NCBI RefSeq assembly: GCF_032334255.1
Contig: NZ_JAUHMF010000002.1
Location: 806,001-870,000, forward strand
Origin: Thermanaerothrix solaris
GTDB taxonomy: Bacteria > Chloroflexota > Anaerolineae > Anaerolineales > Anaerolineaceae
Direction: 5' to 3'
Length of the DNA stretch: 64,000 nucleotides
Of this stretch, positions 1 to 6,993 are shown in pieces (the stretch's first letter is position 1; each line of letters begins with the position of its first letter). The notes beneath the pieces were generated by a model. It saw nothing but the letters and a program-made list of their open reading frames with translations, was not told the origin of the DNA and did not search any database. Made by a program: the position numbers and the translations under genes.

Positions 1-813
1 GCCGATGAGAATGGTGATCAGGTTAATCAATCCACCGGTGAGTGAAAGCGCGGTGGCGTAAGCGCCGAAGGCGTTCCCAAAAAGCAAGATGATCGCACCT
101 AGGATTGAGGGGGTCAGGATGGGCAGGGCAACCATACGCCAATAGTCCCAGGTGCTGGCGCCCAAGTTCTCGGCAGCTTCGCGCCACTCGCGTTTAAGCC
201 CTTCCAGGGCCGGGGCAATGATCAAGACCATCAGCGGGAACTGGAAATACATGTAAGTCAGGCTTAAGCCCCAGAACGAATACAGGTTAAAACCAATCTC
301 GTAGATATCTACCCCCAAGGTTTTGAGCAACACCGTGACCATGCCCAGGCGCCCGAGCGTGGCCACAAAGGCAAACGCTAAGGGCACACCGGCAAAGTTC
401 GAAGCCACACCGGAGAAGGTGAGCAGGGCATCCCGCGCCCAACGGGGCAGACCGCCCAGGGTAACCGCATAAGCCAACAGGAAGCCAAACAGCCCGCCAC
501 CCAGAGCCGTGGCTAGGCTGATGCGAATGCTAATGGAATAAGCGCTCAGGATTGAGGGAGTAAATAAACTGCGGATGTTATCGAGGGTGAAATGCCCTTG
601 GGTATCTCGGAATGAGCCCACCAAGAGTGACAATGAGGGCAATAGCATGAACAAAGCCGCAAAGATGAAAAAAGGGGCTACGCCGATCCACACCATCCAT
701 CCGGTGCCAGTACGAGTGCGGCGCAAAGGTGATTCTGGGGAGGGCTGCACTGTGGCAGCCCTCCCTCCTGAAGGTGATTGAATTGTCGAGACGGGGGGGC
801 GGATTTCGCTCAT
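1..813 (-). CDS. ABC transporter permease, Fe3+/polyamine/thiamine type (C-terminal part outside window)
   Basis: 271 codons are visible, open to the window edge, so the C-terminus is missing. After a hydrophilic N-terminal tail of about 40 residues the protein is strongly hydrophobic, with about five membrane segments visible. The cytoplasmic EAA loop that docks on the ATPase is recognisable (EWREAAENLG followed by an ALPIL-type segment) near residues 203-228. It starts 10 bp after the substrate-binding protein gene and runs in the same direction, so the two form the start of an importer operon whose ATPase and perhaps second permease half lie to the left. Family: binding-protein-dependent transport inner membrane component, as in FbpB, ThiP and PotB. 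The substrate cannot be read from the permease. Confidence 0.85.
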   Translation of the reverse strand, partial: MSEIRPPVSTIQSPSGGRAATVQPSPESPLRRTRTGTGWMVWIGVAPFFIFAALFMLLPSLSLLVGSFRDTQGHFTLDNIRSLFTPSILSAYSISIRISLATALGGGLFGFLLAYAVTLGGLPRWARDALLTFSGVASNFAGVPLAFAFVATLGRLGMVTVLLKTLGVDIYEIGFNLYSFWGLSLTYMYFQFPLMVLIIAPALEGLKREWREAAENLGASTWDYWRMVALPILTPSILGAIILLFGNAFGAYATALSLTGGLINLITILIG

Positions 814-823
814 TGGGTTAATT

Positions 824-1978
824 TTACTTGACTTCGGCGCCGACGACCTTATCCCAATTTTCGGCAATGTAGGCTTTGGCCGCGTTCAGTTGCTCAATGG
901 TGGGGAAAACGGCCTTGGCATACAATTCCGCCGGGGGTAGTTCAGCCAAGAGGTCTGCCGGGATGGCGTTGCGTTTGACCAAATCATCAAAGCGGATGGG
1001 GTGGCAACCGCCCTTGAGCCAGATCAATTGTCCCTCGTCGGAATAGAGGAACTCCATCCACAACTTGGCAGCGTTGGGATGGGGAGCATAGGCACTGATC
1101 GCCTGGATGTATACGCCCGCGATGATACCGCTCTTGGGGATGACCACCTCAATCTCGGGGTTGCCTTCCAGGGCTTTCTTATCGGCCAGGGCGTTGTAGT
1201 CCCAGCGGAAGACCACTGGGGTTTCGCCTTTGGCAATGGTGGACTGCTTCGCGATCACCGGAACGAAATTACCGACTTCGTTCAGTTTCTTGAAGTATTC
1301 CAGGCCGGGTTGGACGTTATCCAGCGAACCACCGTTAGCAAGGGCGGCGGCATACACGCTCATCTGCGCCTGAGCGGAGAGACGCGGGTCGCCGGCCAAG
1401 GCAACCTGATTCTTGTATTCCGGCTTCAGCAGGTCAGCCCAATCTTGGGGCACGTTTTTAACGACGTCTTTGTTGACTTCAAAGGCCATGACGCCGTAGT
1501 AATCCCCATACCAATAGCCATCTGGATGCTTGAGGTTGTCGGGGATGGTGTCCCAGGTAGACACCTTGTAAGGCATAGCCAGTTTTTCGTCCACCAATTG
1601 CGGACCAAAGGCATATCCCACGTCAATTACATCCGGGGCTTGGGGGCCCTTGCTGTCTTTATTGGCTTTAATGGCTTCAATTTCCTCGGCAGAACTGGCA
1701 TCGGGATTGAGTTCATTGACCTGGATCCCGTACTTTTGCTTAAAGGTCTCAATGGCTTCACCGTAATTGCACCAATCGTGCGGTAACGCGATGGTGGTAA
1801 GCATGCCCTCTTGCTTGGCGGCAGCGATCAGGTCGGCCAGCGCACCGCTCTCACCCCCGGATGAGGCTGGCGGTTGGGTGGGAGCCGCGGTAGGTGTGCC
1901 CGCACAGGCGGCCAGAAAGGCTACCAGGACAAGCAAACTCACCCAGCGGAAAAGGCGGGACAACGTGAGGGCTTTCAT
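824..1978 (-). CDS. ABC transporter substrate-binding lipoprotein, family 1/6 type
   Basis: 384 residues. A lipoprotein signal peptide with lipobox LAAC (Cys25) is followed by a short Thr/Pro/Ser-rich tether, so the mature protein is anchored to the outer face of the membrane. The remainder resembles type-II periplasmic binding proteins for ferric iron, polyamines, thiamine or aminoethylphosphonate, with patterns such as VDEKLAMPYKVSTWDTIP and an interdomain GDYYGVMAFEVNK segment. It is the first gene of an importer operon with the permease at 1-813. The start ATG is preceded by a GGAGGA-like site. Two CG-centred operator-like elements lie 70-120 bp upstream. Substrate unknown; iron or a polyamine is a reasonable guess from the family. 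Confidence 0.85.
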   Translation of the reverse strand: MKALTLSRLFRWVSLLVLVAFLAACAGTPTAAPTQPPASSGGESGALADLIAAAKQEGMLTTIALPHDWCNYGEAIETFKQKYGIQVNELNPDASSAEEIEAIKANKDSKGPQAPDVIDVGYAFGPQLVDEKLAMPYKVSTWDTIPDNLKHPDGYWYGDYYGVMAFEVNKDVVKNVPQDWADLLKPEYKNQVALAGDPRLSAQAQMSVYAAALANGGSLDNVQPGLEYFKKLNEVGNFVPVIAKQSTIAKGETPVVFRWDYNALADKKALEGNPEIEVVIPKSGIIAGVYIQAISAYAPHPNAAKLWMEFLYSDEGQLIWLKGGCHPIRFDDLVKRNAIPADLLAELPPAELYAKAVFPTIEQLNAAKAYIAENWDKVVGAEVK

Positions 1979-2043
1979 AATTCTTTTCCTCCTTATTTAG
2001 GGTTGAATTTGGGGGATATTTTTATTTTATACTAAAAACAGGA

Positions 2044-2099
2044 TTAAAAACGTTACCCTAAGGGTCAAAATTGGCTTAAGTTTAGGTAAACGTTTTACC
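2044..2099. promoter_or_regulatory. Candidate operator pair upstream of the importer operon and DUF309 gene
   Basis: The element at 2085-2099 reads GGTAAACGTTTTACC, a dyad with 6-bp perfect arms. A related partial element (AAAACGTTACC) lies at 2046-2056. Their central CG steps are at 2051-2052 and 2091-2092, exactly 40 bp apart. A second small palindrome, ACCCTAAGGGT, lies at 2055-2065. CG-centred AAACGTTT-like dyads are typical of LacI-family operators, but no LacI gene lies nearby, so the regulator is unknown. Confidence 0.45.
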
Positions 2100-2105
2100 A
2101 AAGAA

Positions 2106-2136
2106 TTGTTAAGAAAAGTTGTGGGTATGCTATAAT
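2106..2136 (+). promoter_or_regulatory. Promoter of the DUF309/FabL genes
   Basis: An extended -10 (TGC followed by TATAAT at 2131-2136) lies about 30 bp before the ATG at 2166. The best -35 candidate is TTAAGA at 2109-2114 (16-bp spacer) or TTGTTA at 2106-2111 (19-bp spacer). Confidence 0.6.
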
Positions 2137-2165
2137 CCCCTCGACCTTGGCTTACGGAGTGCACA

Positions 2166-2594
2166 ATGTGTTTTGATTTCTCTGCCTTTTCGCTAGAGAA
2201 TTTCTCAGATCCTTGTCAGCAAGAATTGCACCCTCAGGCTCGCGTGGGATTGGCGCTTTTTGCCGAGGGACGGTATTTTGAGGCCCACGAGGCTTTGGAA
2301 GAAGCCTGGCGTGAAAGCCAGGGCCCGCAGCGAGCGCTCTATCAGGGGATCTTACAGGTGGGGGTGGCTTATTATCACATCCTTCAGGGAAATTACACCG
2401 GTGCGCTGAAAATGTTTGCCCGGGCGCAGGCGAACTTGGAAGCGTTTGAGCGCCCGTGTTCGGGGGTGGATGTGCCACAGTTACGGGAAGATGCGCGGCG
2501 GGTAGAAGTGGCGTTACGGGCACTGGGTGAGGCACGCATCCATGAACTGGATCGTAAATTGCTCAAGCCTGTTCCGATGATCAGCTCTGAGTAG
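2166..2594 (+). CDS. DUF309 domain protein
   Basis: 142 residues, all alpha-helical in appearance. The core carries the DUF309 signature: a helix with GRYFEAHEALEEAWRE (residues 36-51) followed by YQGILQVGVAYYHILQGN. The family is widespread in Bacillota, Cyanobacteria and Chloroflexota and its biochemical role is not established. It is first in a two-gene unit with the FabL-like reductase 18 bp downstream, under an extended -10 promoter. No signal peptide or membrane segment is visible, so it should be cytoplasmic. Confidence 0.8.
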   Translation: MCFDFSAFSLENFSDPCQQELHPQARVGLALFAEGRYFEAHEALEEAWRESQGPQRALYQGILQVGVAYYHILQGNYTGALKMFARAQANLEAFERPCSGVDVPQLREDARRVEVALRALGEARIHELDRKLLKPVPMISSE

Positions 2595-2612
2595 CGCGGG
2601 AGAGAACATAAC

Positions 2613-3389
2613 ATGGAATCTAAGCCGTTTGCGGGTAAGGTTGTTCTGGTTACTGGCGGAGGGCGCGGGATTGGGCGAGCCATCGCCCTTTATTTTGCCG
2701 CGCGAGGTGCCGATGTGGTGATCAACTTTGTGCGCAACCAGGAACATGCCGAAGAGGTGGCAGCTCAGGTTGAAGCACTGGGACAGCGGGCGCTGATGGT
2801 ACGAGCCAACGTCGGATATCCGGAGGAAATCGAAAAACTGTTTGCCCGCATTGCTGAAACGTTCGAGGTTCTGGATATCTTTATCAGCAATGCTGCCACC
2901 GGCTTTAACCGTCCTGGGATGCAGCAGAAGGTGAGCGGGTGGGATTACACCATGAACGTCAACGCGCGCGCCTTCCTCTTTGCAGCCCAAAAAGCGGTTC
3001 CCTTGATGGAAAAACGCGGCGGTGGGCACATGGTGGCGATCACCAGCCCCGGCTCGCAACGAGTTCTGCCCGATTACATTGCCGTAGGGGCCAGCAAAGC
3101 CGCCCTTGAGGCACTTACCCGTTACTTGGCAGTAGAACTGGCACCCAAGAATATTATCGTCAACGCTGTCGCCCCTGGCATTGTACTGACCGATGCGCTC
3201 AAGCATTTTGCCGCTCTCAGTGACCCCCAGGTTATCGAGCGGGCAATTGTCAACACCCCCGCCGGCCGCTTGGTGACACCGGAGGATGTGGCCGGGGTGG
3301 TGGGGTTCCTGTGCTCACCGGAAGCGGCAATGATACGCGGCCAGGTGATTGTGGTGGATGGCGGCTATACGCTGATCACGCCCGGCTGA
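2613..3389 (+). CDS. fabL: SDR oxidoreductase, FabL-type enoyl-[ACP] reductase
   Basis: 258 residues with a Rossmann NAD(P)-binding motif TGGGRGIG (residues 14-21) and the catalytic pair Tyr155-x6-Lys162. Beyond general SDR features it shares strings I associate with Bacillus FabL (enoyl-ACP reductase III): NAATG, WDYTMNVNARAFLFAAQ, SKAALEALTRYLAVELAP, TDALKHF, NTPAGR and MIRGQ. FabL performs the last reduction of fatty-acid elongation and is insensitive to several FabI inhibitors. The spacing of the catalytic Tyr and Lys fits the FabL group better than FabI. A generic FabG-like role remains possible. It follows the DUF309 gene in the same transcription unit. Confidence 0.75.
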   Translation: MESKPFAGKVVLVTGGGRGIGRAIALYFAARGADVVINFVRNQEHAEEVAAQVEALGQRALMVRANVGYPEEIEKLFARIAETFEVLDIFISNAATGFNRPGMQQKVSGWDYTMNVNARAFLFAAQKAVPLMEKRGGGHMVAITSPGSQRVLPDYIAVGASKAALEALTRYLAVELAPKNIIVNAVAPGIVLTDALKHFAALSDPQVIERAIVNTPAGRLVTPEDVAGVVGFLCSPEAAMIRGQVIVVDGGYTLITPG

Positions 3390-3392
3390 GAT

Positions 3393-3878
3393 TTATATCT
3401 GAAACCCGAATAACCTGAGCCAAGGGCGCGCATTTTGGGCCAGGAAGGGCCAGGGGATGGCGGCCAGGGTTAATAGTAAGGCCAGACCGAAACCAAGTGC
3501 GGCTCGGCGGTGCTTTTGTGCATCAGTTGGGGCTTTCTTGCTCAAGGTGCGTGCCATGTGGGCGATCCCGAGCGCAATCAGCATGAGGAAAATGTGTTCC
3601 ACGGCGAAAAAGCGCAGTGCTGCTTCCCGCATGGCGGCGCCAAGGTCACCAATCAACACACTGCCCCAGCCGCGGGTTAGATACAGGATGAGTCCGAGTA
3701 ATATTTGCAAATCGAATGCCAGGGTGAAGAGCATCCCGGCGCGTCCATCCCCAGGGGTAAAGGGGCGGTGACCGATCCAACCACCCATGGAACGGACGAA
3801 AGCCACACCGCCCAGGATTAAAACCGCCCAGCGTGTCAGGTTATGCAGGCTCAATAGAATCAGGTTGAGGGTATCCAT
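3393..3878 (-). CDS. Small integral membrane protein, cytochrome b561-like appearance
   Basis: 161 residues with four predicted membrane helices (about residues 5-30, 48-67, 88-112, 124-146). Several His residues (His12, His37, His94, His106) lie in or next to helices, as in small b-type cytochromes, but haem binding is only a suggestion. The start is set by a strong ribosome site (AGGAGG, 5 nt from the ATG). The first 38 bp overlap the end of the PadR gene, so translation of the two is probably coupled. A PadR regulator next to a small membrane protein is a common arrangement, usually with the regulator controlling the pair. No specific function can be assigned. Confidence 0.7.
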   Translation of the reverse strand: MDTLNLILLSLHNLTRWAVLILGGVAFVRSMGGWIGHRPFTPGDGRAGMLFTLAFDLQILLGLILYLTRGWGSVLIGDLGAAMREAALRFFAVEHIFLMLIALGIAHMARTLSKKAPTDAQKHRRAALGFGLALLLTLAAIPWPFLAQNARPWLRLFGFQI

Positions 3879-4422
3879 GAATGTCCTCCTGAGAAGAGAT
3901 GTAAGTGGTTAAGGTTTCCAACACGTGTTCTAACCAGTGCGCCTCGGCGGCCAGGTGATAGCGTTGGTGTTCCAGGGCCAGTGCAGCTGCCCCGGCATGT
4001 GCTGGGGCGTTTTCCAACGCCAGGCGCCGGGCCTGGATCTGGGCGAGGCGCTTTTGAAGCAGGTCACGAGCTTCGTGAGGGGATAAGGCATCCAGGAAAC
4101 TCAGGCCTATGTCCCCCGCGAAATAGATGGGGTGGTAATCGCTCAAGTTCTTGCGTAGCAACTGCCAGAAGGCATGTTCGCCCTCGGGGGTTAGACGGTA
4201 GATGCGCCGCTGGAGACCGCGGGCGGGGTGATCTTTGTTCCAAGTGACCCAACCTTTTTGGGCCATGCGCTTTAGTAAATAGTAGGCGGTTGGTTTCTTT
4301 AGGGCTGCGCAGGTATCCCAATCATGAGCGATGAGAACATTGAGGGCATAGCCGTGCGTAGGGCCGCGACGGAGTAATCCAAGCAAGAGCAATTCATTGG
4401 CCTCATCTTCAGGCAGGGGCAT
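3841..4422 (-). CDS. PadR-family transcriptional regulator
   Basis: 193 residues. The N-terminal winged helix (residues 8-85) shows PadR hallmarks: LLLLGLLRRGPTHGYAL at the first helices, AYYLLKRMAQKGWV as the recognition helix, and RIYRLTPEGE in the wing. The C-terminal half is a helical dimerisation region of the virulence-activator-alpha type. It overlaps the downstream membrane protein gene by 38 bp and is preceded 22 bp upstream by a 10-bp perfect inverted repeat (4444-4465) that is probably its own operator. PadR proteins usually repress and respond to small aromatic or drug-like ligands; the ligand here is unknown. Confidence 0.85.
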   Translation of the reverse strand: MPLPEDEANELLLLGLLRRGPTHGYALNVLIAHDWDTCAALKKPTAYYLLKRMAQKGWVTWNKDHPARGLQRRIYRLTPEGEHAFWQLLRKNLSDYHPIYFAGDIGLSFLDALSPHEARDLLQKRLAQIQARRLALENAPAHAGAAALALEHQRYHLAAEAHWLEHVLETLTTYISSQEDIHGYPQPDSIEPA

Positions 4423-4443
4423 GGCAGATCACCAAGGTGTTCA

Positions 4444-4465
4444 AAATAGTCAAAATTGACTATTT
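4444..4465. promoter_or_regulatory. Perfect inverted repeat, likely PadR operator
   Basis: Arms AAATAGTCAA and TTGACTATTT are perfectly complementary and separated by 2 bp. The site lies 22 bp before the PadR start codon. It contains a TTGACT string that could double as a -35 element on the minus strand, so binding would block transcription. Confidence 0.6.
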
Positions 4466-4592
4466 GAATTTTATGGAATTAGAGGGTTTTGTCTAGCCTG
4501 ATTCAGGTTAACAATGGGATGAAAAACCCATCATCCGGGGGGTGAGAAGAAGGCGGATTTAGATTTATGGCATGTCAGGGACAAGCAGATCA

Positions 4593-5876
4593 TTACGAAG
4601 AGGGTTCGGCAGACGCAACCTTGGAGAGAGGCTGACTTTCCAGGTTAGCGGTGACCGGCCAGAATAAGGCGATAAGGCTCATCGCACTGCATCCCAAGCC
4701 GCCGATGATATACCATGTTTGTAACCCCAACCAATCGGCAATAGGGCCGGCAAAAAGCATTCCCAGGGGTGTCATGGCTGAAGCCAGGCTGTGGATCACG
4801 GTAAATACGCGCCCTTGCATTTCCGGTGCGACTCGTGCCTGCACCAGTGCGAAGAGCGGCCCGTTGGTGATAGGGTTGGCTATCCCTAACCAGAACATCA
4901 ACCCCAGCGCTATGGGATAGGCTGATGGTGGCAAAAACCCCATCCCCATCGCGCCTAAGCCGGTGGCAAACAGGCCCGTCATTGAGGTCCATAATTTGCG
5001 CCGGAAACCACCCCACACACTAAGAAGTAACCCGCCTAGGACCACACCGATACCATATCCGGATTCGAGCCAACCAAGATGGATGGCTTCCCCACGAAAA
5101 TGGCGGGTTACGAGCAAGGGCAAGAGTGCAAAAGCGGGGTTGAGTAAGAAGTTGATCAGGGTGGCCATGAGCAAAATAGCCAGTAAACCGGGCCAGGCGG
5201 CGATATAACGCAGGCCATCTCGTACATCTCGCACTACCAAGCGTGGCGTCACGGCCGATTCCGCATCCGTGCGTTGAGGCTGGGGAATGTGGACTAGCCA
5301 GAGCAAGTTGACGGCAATCAAAGCCGTGAGGATGTCAATGGCAAGGATGTGTGGCAGGGGCCACAGGGCTAACAAGAAGGCACCGATCGGTGGGGCGGCG
5401 ATGTTGATCAGGCCGTTGAGGGCCTGGTTGGCACCGGCGATGCGCGAGAGGTGACGTTCCGGTACCATTAGCGACGTGGATGCCTGCATCGCCGGCCAGT
5501 GGAATGCGTTGCCTAGACTGCGTAAAAACAACACGACATAAACATGCCAGGGTTGGGCGCGCTCAAAAGCAAACAGGATGACCAGCCCCAGCGTAGCCAT
5601 GGCAATGGCGCTATCGGCGAGCATCATTACCCGGCGGCGATTCCAGCGATCCACCAAGGCCCCGGCGAACGGTCCTAAGAGGACTTGAGGGAGCAAGCCG
5701 AAAAGGGAGGCGGTTGCGAGCACGACGGCTGAACCGGTGGTTTGGGTGAGCCACCAGATCAGCGCAAAGTGCGCTAATCCGCTGCCAAAAAGAGAAAAGA
5801 CCTGCCCAATCCAGATGGGAGCAAAACGACGCAACCAGTAGCGATCTGCATCAGGGGAAGGAGAGGGAATACTCAT
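4593..5876 (-). CDS. MFS transporter, MFS_3 / macrolide-efflux and EntS-like
   Basis: 427 residues with about twelve hydrophobic segments. The N-terminal pattern FAPIWIGQVFSLFGSGLAHF, the loop 2-3 motif GALVDRWNRRRVMM and the segment GNAFHWPAMQASTSLMVPE are characteristic of the MFS_3 family, which includes MefA-type macrolide exporters and the enterobactin exporter EntS. It should export a small amphipathic molecule by proton antiport, but the substrate is not readable. It lies 88 bp downstream of the SHOCT-like gene and could be co-transcribed from that promoter. A second MFS_3 protein is encoded at 37207-38532. Confidence 0.85.
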   Translation of the reverse strand: MSIPSPSPDADRYWLRRFAPIWIGQVFSLFGSGLAHFALIWWLTQTTGSAVVLATASLFGLLPQVLLGPFAGALVDRWNRRRVMMLADSAIAMATLGLVILFAFERAQPWHVYVVLFLRSLGNAFHWPAMQASTSLMVPERHLSRIAGANQALNGLINIAAPPIGAFLLALWPLPHILAIDILTALIAVNLLWLVHIPQPQRTDAESAVTPRLVVRDVRDGLRYIAAWPGLLAILLMATLINFLLNPAFALLPLLVTRHFRGEAIHLGWLESGYGIGVVLGGLLLSVWGGFRRKLWTSMTGLFATGLGAMGMGFLPPSAYPIALGLMFWLGIANPITNGPLFALVQARVAPEMQGRVFTVIHSLASAMTPLGMLFAGPIADWLGLQTWYIIGGLGCSAMSLIALFWPVTANLESQPLSKVASAEPSS

Positions 5877-5964
5877 TGGACCTCAACTCAGCAAAAGGAT
5901 CACTCTCCCGCACCACACAAATGGCCGGGCTTTTGGCAATGAACGAGGCGCTGAGCCTCAGCGG

Positions 5965-6354
5965 TTACTCAATAAAGACCTCGACGTGCTCGCCGTCTTC
6001 TTCGTCGAAGACATCTACCAGGGTGCCGGTTTCACCGGAGCGAATAAACTCCATCAGGCGATTAACGTCCAAACCTTCCACTTCGGGGGTGAACCGCATC
6101 CCCATCTTGATCCCGGCCGAAACCAGGTTTAGCGGCAGGCGGATGTTGGCGCGCACTTTACCAGTATCGGTATCGGTGATGCGCACGCGTAGCCAACGCC
6201 CGCTTCCACCGGGCGGGGGCGGTGGGGGCGGGGGTGGGGCTTTAGGACCAGGGGCGGCTTCCAGGGCTTCGAGTAAGCGGGCTGCTTCTTCAGCGGTGAT
6301 CTTGCCCTCTTGCAACATCTCCAACACTTTAAGGCGTTCTTCCCGTGAGATCAT
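5965..6354 (-). CDS. SHOCT-like domain protein with polyproline linker
   Basis: 129 residues in three parts: an N-terminal helical hairpin (ERLKVLEMLQEGKITAEEA, residues 5-23), a tract of nine prolines (about residues 39-48), and a beta-rich C-terminal domain resembling the end of YvlB/DUF4097-type proteins. The helical part matches the short SHOCT-like element found at the ends of many small regulators. The upstream DUF2089 protein ends in a near-copy of this element. The gap to DUF2089 is 13 bp, so the two form an operon. Known relatives are linked to envelope-stress control, but no role is established. Confidence 0.7.
   Translation of the reverse strand: MISREERLKVLEMLQEGKITAEEAARLLEALEAAPGPKAPPPPPPPPPGGSGRWLRVRITDTDTGKVRANIRLPLNLVSAGIKMGMRFTPEVEGLDVNRLMEFIRSGETGTLVDVFDEEDGEHVEVFIE
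6211..6239 (+). repeat. G-rich tract encoding the polyproline linker (possible G-quadruplex)
   Basis: On the plus strand, which is the template strand for the SHOCT-like gene, five G-runs of 3-5 G occur within 29 bp. This exceeds the usual four-run requirement for a G-quadruplex. It is also the coding sequence for the Pro tract. Confidence 0.5.
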
Positions 6355-6367
6355 AAGCTAGCTGCTC

Positions 6368-6769
6368 CTAAGGCGTTTCTTCGCGTTTACCCAGCAGACG
6401 GCGCCGTGCTTCCTCGGGGGTTATTAACCCCTGGGCAAGTTCTTCCAGGATGCGTAAACGTTCTTCGCTCCCCGGGCGAGGCGGGGTTTCTTCGCGTCCG
6501 GGTTCCAATCCCAACGCGCGAATGACCTCATTTAGACGGTTGCGTAGGGTGGGATATGAGAGGTCGAGTTCCTCTTCCATACGCGTAAAGCGTCCCTCGC
6601 AACGGATAAAAGTGAGTAAAAACTGAACCTGCTCGGGGGTAAGCGCCGCAAAAGGATTGCTGGCGGGGTAAAAATTCCCCTCGATAGTTGTTTGACAGTT
6701 GGGACAGTGGAGGCGAGTGACCACTAATTCGCTGCGGCAAACCGGGCAGCGCTCAAGCATTGGATTCAT
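6368..6769 (-). CDS. DUF2089 family zinc-ribbon/HTH regulator-like protein
   Basis: 133 residues from the ATG at 6769, chosen because it has an AGGAG site 6 nt upstream; an upstream in-frame ATG at 6820 has none. The N-terminus has a zinc ribbon with CPVC and CPNC knuckles (residues 7-10 and 19-22). A helix-turn-helix follows (LSYPTLRNRLNEVIRALG, about residues 69-86). The C-terminal stretch ERLRILEELAQGLITPEEA is a SHOCT-like helical hairpin also found in the next gene. DUF2089 proteins are thought to be DNA-binding regulators. A good minus-strand promoter lies just upstream. Confidence 0.8.
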   Translation of the reverse strand: MNPMLERCPVCRSELVVTRLHCPNCQTTIEGNFYPASNPFAALTPEQVQFLLTFIRCEGRFTRMEEELDLSYPTLRNRLNEVIRALGLEPGREETPPRPGSEERLRILEELAQGLITPEEARRRLLGKREETP

Positions 6770-6834
6770 AACGCACTCCTGTAAATGCATTTCCCGGCTG
6801 TAAGACAGCAGGGCGAACACGGTGTTACAATTTT

Positions 6835-6862
6835 ATTGTAGTCACTCTTTTAAATTTGTCAA
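6835..6862 (-). promoter_or_regulatory. Promoter of the DUF2089/SHOCT-like operon
   Basis: On the minus strand TTGACA (6857-6862) and TACAAT (6835-6840) are separated by 16 bp. They lie about 65 bp upstream of the chosen DUF2089 start. Confidence 0.75.
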
Positions 6863-6963
6863 GTGGTATTCAATAAATCGTAATATCGTGTGAGAAATAT
6901 TTAAGTTCGCTTTGCCCAAAAACTATAGCCTTATATAGAGCGTGCCATAAAAGAGTTATGTGG

Positions 6964-6985
6964 TGTATAATCCGCACCGTTGAGG
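6964..6985 (+). promoter_or_regulatory. -10 element and ribosome site that set the start of the acyltransferase gene
   Basis: TATAAT at 6966-6971 lies inside an N-terminal extension that would begin at ATG 6958, so that ATG is unlikely to be translated. The next in-frame ATG at 6994 has GAGGTG 6 nt upstream, giving a short untranslated leader of about 16 nt. No convincing -35 is visible. Confidence 0.6.
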
Positions 6986-6993
6986 TGCTGAGG

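Noticed and set aside
1001..1786. Long plus-strand open frame of 261 codons opposite the substrate-binding protein
   Set aside because: It lies antisense to a gene with a clear lipobox and family motifs; its translation shows no domain and it has no ribosome site. It is a codon-bias shadow.
2514..3206. Minus-strand frame of 230 codons opposite the FabL-type gene
   Set aside because: The plus-strand protein is unmistakable and the antisense product has no recognisable features.
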